This document shows, piece by piece, positions 57,815-64,000 of a stretch of DNA of 64,000 bases; position 1 is the first letter of the stretch; each line of letters begins with the position of its first letter. A program made the position numbers and the translations under genes. The notes under the pieces were generated by a model. The model ran no database searches. It was not told the origin of the DNA and worked only from the letters and a program-made list of their open reading frames with translations. Source of the stretch: Symsagittifera roscoffensis (lineage: Eukaryota > Xenacoelomorpha > Acoela > Convolutidae); assembly GCF_963678635.1 (NCBI RefSeq), contig NC_087062.1, positions 59,226,129 to 59,290,128 of the forward strand, read 5' to 3'.

Positions 57815-58559
57815 TTTCTCCTCACCTCTGAGTTTCAAAAGGGGTGACGAAATCAAACTATTACGATGATGATAAAGTTTAGCCAGTTTTTGTTTCGAGC
57901 ACAAACATAGGAACTTCATATCTGAGTCTTCCGTTTTTTCAGCTTTTTTCCAGGCAAAATTAAGTCCTGAATTGAACGTCACATGGTGTCGAGTGATAAC
58001 TGCTATTAAAGTAGTTTCAATCGTGATCCAATCGACATATTAGCTTTTGTAACACATTTTATTGAGCTATAAAATAGAAATATTTAACTTAAAACTAGTT
58101 TTTGAAGCCTGAGGTAGCGCTTTTCAGCATGAAGTTTTCAAAAAAATCAAGAAAAATTTTGCAGCAATAACTTTAGCAAATTGAATACAAAATCAACGCT
58201 TTCAAGCTTGGTTTTGTCTTTCTCCTCCTTACACGCACGAAACACAAATTTAGTGCACAAAACACACATTTCGTTAAAAATTACTGGCCGGAACCGTATG
58301 TGCTTCTTCTTGAACTTATGTTATAAAGCTTCAAAAGATAGGTGTATTATCATTCCGAGTATGCGGCAACACCAAGGTGGTCTAAAAAACTGAGATGGAA
58401 AAATGAATTGACAATTTTTAAAATATTTAAACAAAACCTCTTTCATTAAAGAAATTAGAGAGAATTTAATGGGGTAAATTTTTCATTTGGACAGGCGATG
58501 ACTGAGCTAAACTAAAAAATATTGAGTTGAGTTTGTACTGATTTGGGACTGGCATACCA
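57815..58559. other. Downstream flank of the USP gene
   Basis: No gene recognised. On the minus strand ATTAAA (58,465-58,470), a common variant of the polyadenylation signal, lies about 90 bases after the USP stop codon; AATAAA (near 58,053) is a further candidate. Confidence 0.4.
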
Positions 58560-61006
58560 TTACAGCATTGCGTTGTTAGGTGGCGAGGTTACTGACTGGT
58601 AGAAAAGAATGTACGCTGTCTCTGAGGGTTTGCTGGCCGTACTTCCAGGTGCAGTGGCCCCATCCGGGCCCGACTGACCAAAGAACTCCTCCATGATAAC
58701 TGGGTCTATCTTTTCAATATTATCGTCGTCAAAAAGCAACCACAGTTCGGGGCCCCCGCTAATGACGGAGCTGGACTTGACCATACTAATGTAGTGACCC
58801 CTGTTTGGAGTGGATCCGGCATGGATGACCACGCCCACTAGTTCATACAGCACATCTGGATTAGGACACTCTTCAGACTGAAATAGCAGAAGCAGACAAT
58901 TTTATGTATACTCATTTACTTGCACAGCCTAATAGAAGCGGTAAAGCTCGTTGAACCTATGAGCAATAATGGATTGCTGTGCAAAATAAGCAAATTTCTG
59001 AAAAAAATCTTGTTCTATTTAATTGAAATTCATTTAAATATCACAAAAAATTGCGCTGCAAGTAGCAAAGAATATTCCAACCATAGTAATCACCTCGTGG
59101 GAAAGCTCCAGGAAAAAAACGAATTTGGTAGCAGGAGCATAATTAAAGCGGTCAATTAAATTGAAATAATTGTAAATTTACTTATCCAGCGGTTTACAGG
59201 ATTATCTACGCAACCGCTTCCTCATATAAATCAGTCTGAAAAAGGGAGTATTCTCGACAGAGAATTTTTTTTTGGAATATCATTACGGAATCCTTCTCTC
59301 AAAAACTATCACATCACATAATATCTCACTCGATCCCCTATGAGCCTTTTAAGGGTAACTGAAATTGTCGAGTTTAAAGGTAAGAAGTATAATACGTACG
59401 GTATTGACTATACGCAGTTGCATTGGGTACACAACACGATATGCGAGTTTGGTATATCGTCCAAGACTTTCCTGGAACTTGAAGCGCTTGAGATGGATGG
59501 CGAGCACCTGTGGCAATTTTTTGATCATCATCCTCTTACTGGCCTCCTGCTTGGAGCAGCAGGTCTCGCAGAAGAACTTGTGGTCTGAGTTTAAAGTCTC
59601 CGTGTGAGAGAAGTTCCTCAAACAATGCGTGATACTGCAGTTGTTTTCTACTATGTCCAGAGAAAGATCCAGAAAGTTCTCGTCCTTTCGTCGGACAGTC
59701 TCGCATGTTAAACACACAGTTTCGCTAGTCAGGACGCCCTGAAAGATATCATGAATCCAAGTCGTTCGCTCCCCGCTATCTTTACCGCACTTCGGATCTA
59801 CTCCGGCGTTGGAGCTCCTAGAGGCACTGGATCCGACCCGAGGTAAGTTTGGATTGGAGCTGCTAGTATTAACATTTGTTATGCTAGGGTTATCTGACGC
59901 AACACCGCTGCTGTGTAATGACGTTTCTGCACTAGCGATATTGGCGGTGGCTGCTGTTGCAGGGGGCATTGTGAGTTTAGCGTTGTTCTTCTTGCTAGAG
60001 GGCAGAGTCGAAGCGCCGTTAGGGTGATGACTGCTTCCCAACTTCCCACCAGTCGATCCACTTAACAGAGCTGACTCCTCTAGAAGCTGTTCTTCACGAA
60101 TTTTTTGGCCTGAATAAAGGCAACAAATATTCAAACGAAAAAAATCTAGAATCCGTGCATGTATTAAAAATTTGTTCATTCTATTGATAGATTCCAATAA
60201 AGGTAAGTTTTCTTACAGATCGGTGACTGGATCATAGAATATTTTCAAGCTAATATTGTTAATCAAGCTAGCAACGTTATAGCAAATCTTACTTATTATG
60301 ACAGAATCAACAACTAAACGCTACTTGCTTTTTAATATGTCAGCAATAGTATTGAGTAGAAAATTCAGGAATTCGTGGGCGTCTTGCTGCAAATAATTGT
60401 CGAAAGATTCTAAAAATAAAACGATTAAAGCCGATTTCCAGACTAGTGAGATAAGAAATTTCTACAATTATACAGCTTGAATTACCATTATCTTTGCGCA
60501 ACCTGGCTACAAACTTCTTAGGATGAAGACTGCCGGTGCGCTTCTTCTGATTGGCGATATTTGTGTAGAGATCATTCAAACAAGTCAGGAGATTCTCATT
60601 TCCAAACTGTTGAGTTGGTCCCATCCCTGCAGCTGTGCCAGAGTTAAGAGAGCCAGTATTAGCTATATGAGTGGGTGCTGTGACATTAATGATCGGAGTA
60701 GCTCCATTATTGGGCAAAATTCCATTAGATGCACTGTAGCCCCCCTTCAGATGATTGGTTAGAGATGTCTTGTGTTTCTTGGGGTTCAAGGGTCTGTAGC
60801 TGAGCACCTGCTCCCTGAAGGGTCTGCAGAAGTAGAGTGCCTGCAGAACTGCGTTGCAGTAGCACGTGTTCCCATAATTGATCAGACCAAAGTAGTTCTC
60901 ATTTGGAGGCAAATGTTCAGTGCCGATCTCTTTTTCCAGAGCAGACGCGTGAGCACCCTGTAAACAAAACTTTCCAATAAACGATACTCAATCTAAACAT
61001 TACCAT
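58560..61006 (-). CDS. Usp12-46: USP12/USP46-family ubiquitin C-terminal hydrolase
   Basis: Exons read on the minus strand: 61,006-61,004, 60,957-60,486, 60,409-60,329, 60,109-59,400 and 58,877-58,560, giving 527 codons with phases that fit. Family role: a cysteine protease that removes ubiquitin, activated by the WD40 proteins WDR48/UAF1 and WDR20. Seen: N-terminus [13 protein letters not shown]; Cys box [11 protein letters not shown] with catalytic Cys33; QQDAHEF (166-172); zinc ribbon pairs CLTC and CETC; His box PNRGHYI with catalytic His450; [15 protein letters not shown]46 is about 366 residues. This one is longer because of Ser/Asn/Thr/Ala-rich inserts at about residues 58-120 and 187-300. 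The first intron (46 bases) separates ATG from GGT. Intron 3 is GC-AG. Glycine 2 could be myristoylated. Confidence 0.93.
60110..60328 (-). other. GC-AG intron of the USP gene
   Basis: The exon ends TTA-AAA-A and the intron begins GCAAGT; it ends ATTCAG before GCCAAAAAATTCG. Using the nearby GT instead (AA/GTAGCG) shifts the frame and leads to TGA within a few codons. GC followed by AAGT is the usual form of GC-AG donors in animals. Confidence 0.8.
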
Positions 61007-61790
61007 TTCATTTCTGCGAATTAAAGATCTATCAAAGGCTGTTCGCCTGCTTAAATAGTCTGCTTCCCAAAATACCAGACCGTGTTATCTTTGCAGCTCT
61101 TTACCGACGCATTGCCGTTTTTCACAACTAGAATTTAACAGAGGCGGAGCTGTGCTTCGCAAACACTTGCGAGAACACGACCAAAAAGCAGCTCTATCAA
61201 GTGAAAAAAGAAAAAGTAGAAATAAGCCTCAAACTAGCAATAACTCGGCTACGTGTCGGATTCACATCTGCGACTAGCTAACTTGAGTCTCGCGCACTAA
61301 CGAATCAGCCACGGATGCTTAAATTACCTCCAAAAACTATCCACCAAAAACGCAGCTACAAATGCTAATAAATTGCAGATTCGATACAGCAAAAGTAGCA
61401 CAAAATACAAAAAGACACAATTTTGAATGTATCAAACTTGAAAGCATAAAGCCAAATTATGAATAAATTATCCATTTCAAACAAACTGCGAGACACTTTG
61501 AGTTGGAACATTTCTGAGGTCGAGCTTTTTATCATTGTACTGCTGTTCGAAACAAATAACTTTTTTCGGTTTATTTATTGAATTCAATGCATCAGCTGTG
61601 TGAGTTTTTTTCTAATTTAAAATGTCAAAGCACATGCTATCAAAAAGCTGTGAAAGTGCCCCCCAAAAGGGGCAAAAATATTTGCGACCTAGGATGACAA
61701 AAGAAAGAAAGTTATCTATTGGATCCATTCAAGTGAAAAAAAATTGAAGCAATTCAAGGTTTTTCATAGAGCGAACATAGAGCGTTTTTT
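61007..61790. other. Upstream flank of the USP gene
   Basis: Likely 5' untranslated region and promoter of the minus-strand USP gene. The codons before the ATG are open for about 30 positions without another ATG. No TATA box or other clear promoter motif seen. GGGGC-type sequence is limited to 61,658-61,676. Confidence 0.35.
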
Positions 61791-61879
61791 TCTTAGTAAG
61801 CTATGCTATATAAGCGAAAAAACTTTAGATACATTTCACGTTGTTTCTTAGACAGCAAAAATTTGCAAAACTTTAGTTC

Positions 61880-64000
61880 TTCCTATTGAAGCTTTTCAAG
61901 CAATGAAACATTGAATTAAGTTGTTTCTTGGACTAAACCATTTTTCGAAAAGTAAAAATTCCTTTGCAAGCTATTCAAGCAATAATTTCGAGAAATATTT
62001 CAAGTTGTTTCCTGGGGCAAATCAATCTGACATAAATTGAAGCAAGCTAATCAAGCTAGGAAACTTTAATATCTCAAATTATTCCATGAAGCGAACCGGT
62101 TAGCAAGAGCGTTTTTCTACTGAAGCCATTGACGCAACGAAATTTGAAATATTTCAAGTTATTTCGTGGAGCGAATTGGTTCGCAAAAAATATTATTAAG
62201 CGAACCATTCATGGTAAGAAAACCAACATTTCAAGTTAATTCCCAAAGTCAATCCTTTAGTGCTAAAACTGAGTTTTTCTTTTGAAGCCATTCATGCGAT
62301 GAAAAAATTTCAATTCATTTTATAAACCAAATCGGTTCACGAAAAAATCAAGTTATTCTTAGCAAGCTATTCAAGCAAAGAAAATTTGAAATATTTCAAG
62401 TTTTTCACAAAGGGAATCGGAGTAGGAAAAATGAAGTTTTCTAGGCGAGCTATTCAAGTGATGAAACATCGAAATATGTCTAGTTATTTTATTAATCGAA
62501 TCGGATGGCAAAAAAATCAAGTTTTTCTATTGAAGCCATTTAAGCGATTAAAATTAAAATAATTCAAACTATTTCACTGAACGAATCGTTTCGCGACAGG
62601 TTATATTTAAACTCACGCGATGAAACTGACAACATTACTTACGCAATTTAATCGAATCAATTTCTTCGCAAAAAACAAGTTTTTCTATGCAAGCTATTCA
62701 GTCGGTTTATTTTGGAAAGAATTCAAATTTTTCTATTGAAGCCATTCAAGCAATGAAACTTTGATAACTTCAAAGTGTAAGAAACTTTATTATTTCAAAT
62801 TATTACATGAAACGAATCTGTTGGCAAAAAAGTTTTTCTATTGAAGGCATTCAAGCGATGAAAAAAGTTCTTTTATAGACCAAATCCGTTCGCGAAAAGT
62901 CTTTCTAAGCAAGCTATTCCAGTTATAAAACTTGTTCAAGTTCATCGACCTAGTCAGTTCGTGACAAGTTTTGTTACGAAACTTTGAAAGATCTAAAGTA
63001 ATGTTATAGACCATATCGATTCGCTTCAGCAAGCTATTCAAGCTATGAAATTTTGAAATGCTTCAACCAATTTGAAGCACTGAACAGCTCCGCGAAAAAT
63101 TTGAAATTTTCTGAGCAAGCTATGGAAGCAATAAATATTTGAAATATTTCAAAATCTTTCATAGCGCAAATCGGTTAGTAGCCAAATGTTAGTTTTATTA
63201 AGCGTCAACTTAACTTTGACTTGAAAAGTCTAGAACATTCTACATTCAAAATTTTTTATTAAACACTGAGCTCAATGATCGCTCTTAACCAATGCGCTCA
63301 TGACAGCTAAAACATGGCATTACTTTTTCTGTCATTCGTTTAACATATAAGACTAGCAATCCCGTCTCTGTTAACCAATTGGCTCGCAAACATGTAGTTG
63401 ATTTGTTGAAGTTATTGAAGCAATACTATTTTATTAAGTTCAAGTTTATCCTTATAATGAATCGGTTTGCAAAAAATTCTCGAGGCAAGCTATTTATTCA
63501 AGCGAAGTATTTTCAATTAACTTTAGTAATTCAACTCGAGCCGATTCGCATAACTTTTCTGAGCATATCATTCTAGAGATTAAAATTTTTCTTCAAGTTA
63601 TTTCCCATCTTAAATTGATTCGCAGATAGTTATTTTTTCTGATCAAGACATTCAAGCAATGAAATTTCGTAAAACTTACACTATAAACCGAGCTATTTCA
63701 AATAAAAACGATTCGCATATAGTTGTGATTTTTCTCAACAAGCGATGAATTCTGGAAAAGGTTGAAATTAAAACATAACTTGTAATGGCTGAGAAAAGTT
63801 TTGTCCTAAGCAAGCCAATCAAACACTGAAACTGTTGAACATTTACACGTCATCCTTTTATTAGATTCGCAAACTTATGTTTTCTGAGTAAGTAAATCTA
63901 GCGATAAGATTTTGAAAATATTATTTAATAACCTAAGTCGATAAGCAAGAGCTAAATGTTTCCGAGCAAGTCATTCAAGCGATGAAACTTTGAAATCATT
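61880..64000. repeat. Degenerate repeat of about 80 bases running off the window
   Basis: A phrase close to caagctattcaagcgatgaaa recurs at least twenty times (for example 61,970, 62,282, 62,368, 62,445, 62,738, 62,842, 63,029, 63,640, 63,965), mostly 75-90 bases apart. It alternates with gaaatatttcaagttatttc and gcgaatcggttcgcaaaaa. Units are strongly diverged, so this is an old satellite or minisatellite. It has no open frames worth reporting. Confidence 0.7.

Noticed and set aside
59340-60027. Plus-strand frames across the USP gene
   Set aside because: Antisense shadows of USP exons 4 and 2.
60320-60328. GT donor (GTAGCG) for USP intron 3
   Set aside because: It gives the wrong phase and an early TGA; the GC donor three bases upstream restores the family sequence.

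Overview
The window is AT-rich animal DNA. It is dominated by mobile elements and carries one clear host gene at the right end. That gene (58,560-61,006, minus strand) is a USP12/USP46-type deubiquitinase with very short introns (46 and 76 bases), one GC-AG intron and a first coding exon consisting only of ATG. Short introns, a non-canonical splice site and Ty3/gypsy-like elements with an extra env-like region would fit a larvacean-like tunicate, but this is an inference and not proven. There are no bacterial-style genes, CRISPR arrays or rRNA/tRNA genes that I can support.

Layout. 1-1,130: gene-poor flank with two adjacent hairpins. 1,131-10,216: broken LTR-retrotransposon copy B (minus strand), followed by a 0.7-kb dispersed repeat (R1). 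10,941-18,075: broken copy C of the same element, again followed by R1. B and C share their gag/R1 breakpoint and their zinc-knuckle mutations, so they are a tandem segmental duplication of an already dead copy. 20,030-49,093: a very large inverted-repeat element. Its left arm is 20,030-about 23,490. Its right arm is 49,093-46,536 plus 31,832-about 30,283. The right arm is split by LTR element A (31,833-46,535), which is flanked by a 4-base duplication (ATCT); the left arm keeps the matching uninterrupted site. The unique core between the arms (about 23,490-30,283) holds small genes. Three of them contain domains resembling the PC4/SUB1 single-strand-DNA-binding coactivator, next to promoter-like CCAAT/TATA, CRE and heat-shock-type motifs. 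I found no recognisable transposase, polymerase or integrase in that core. It is the best candidate here for an undescribed system.

Element A (plus strand) has two LTRs, a long leader with twin hairpins, gag, protease, reverse transcriptase, an RNase H/integrase region wrecked by a template-switch-like rearrangement, an env-like third region and a further unidentified coding region. It is dead: frameshifts, stops, and changes in the protease and RT active sites.

49,094-58,559 holds an APE-type LINE remnant, a MITE-like palindrome, further R1 copies, an SGNH-like fragment spanning a 200-N assembly gap, and a 43-base tandem repeat. 61,880-64,000 is a degenerate repeat of about 80 bases that runs off the window. 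Many breaks fall in homopolymers, so some frameshifts could be assembly errors. All similarity statements come from reading by eye; no searches were run.
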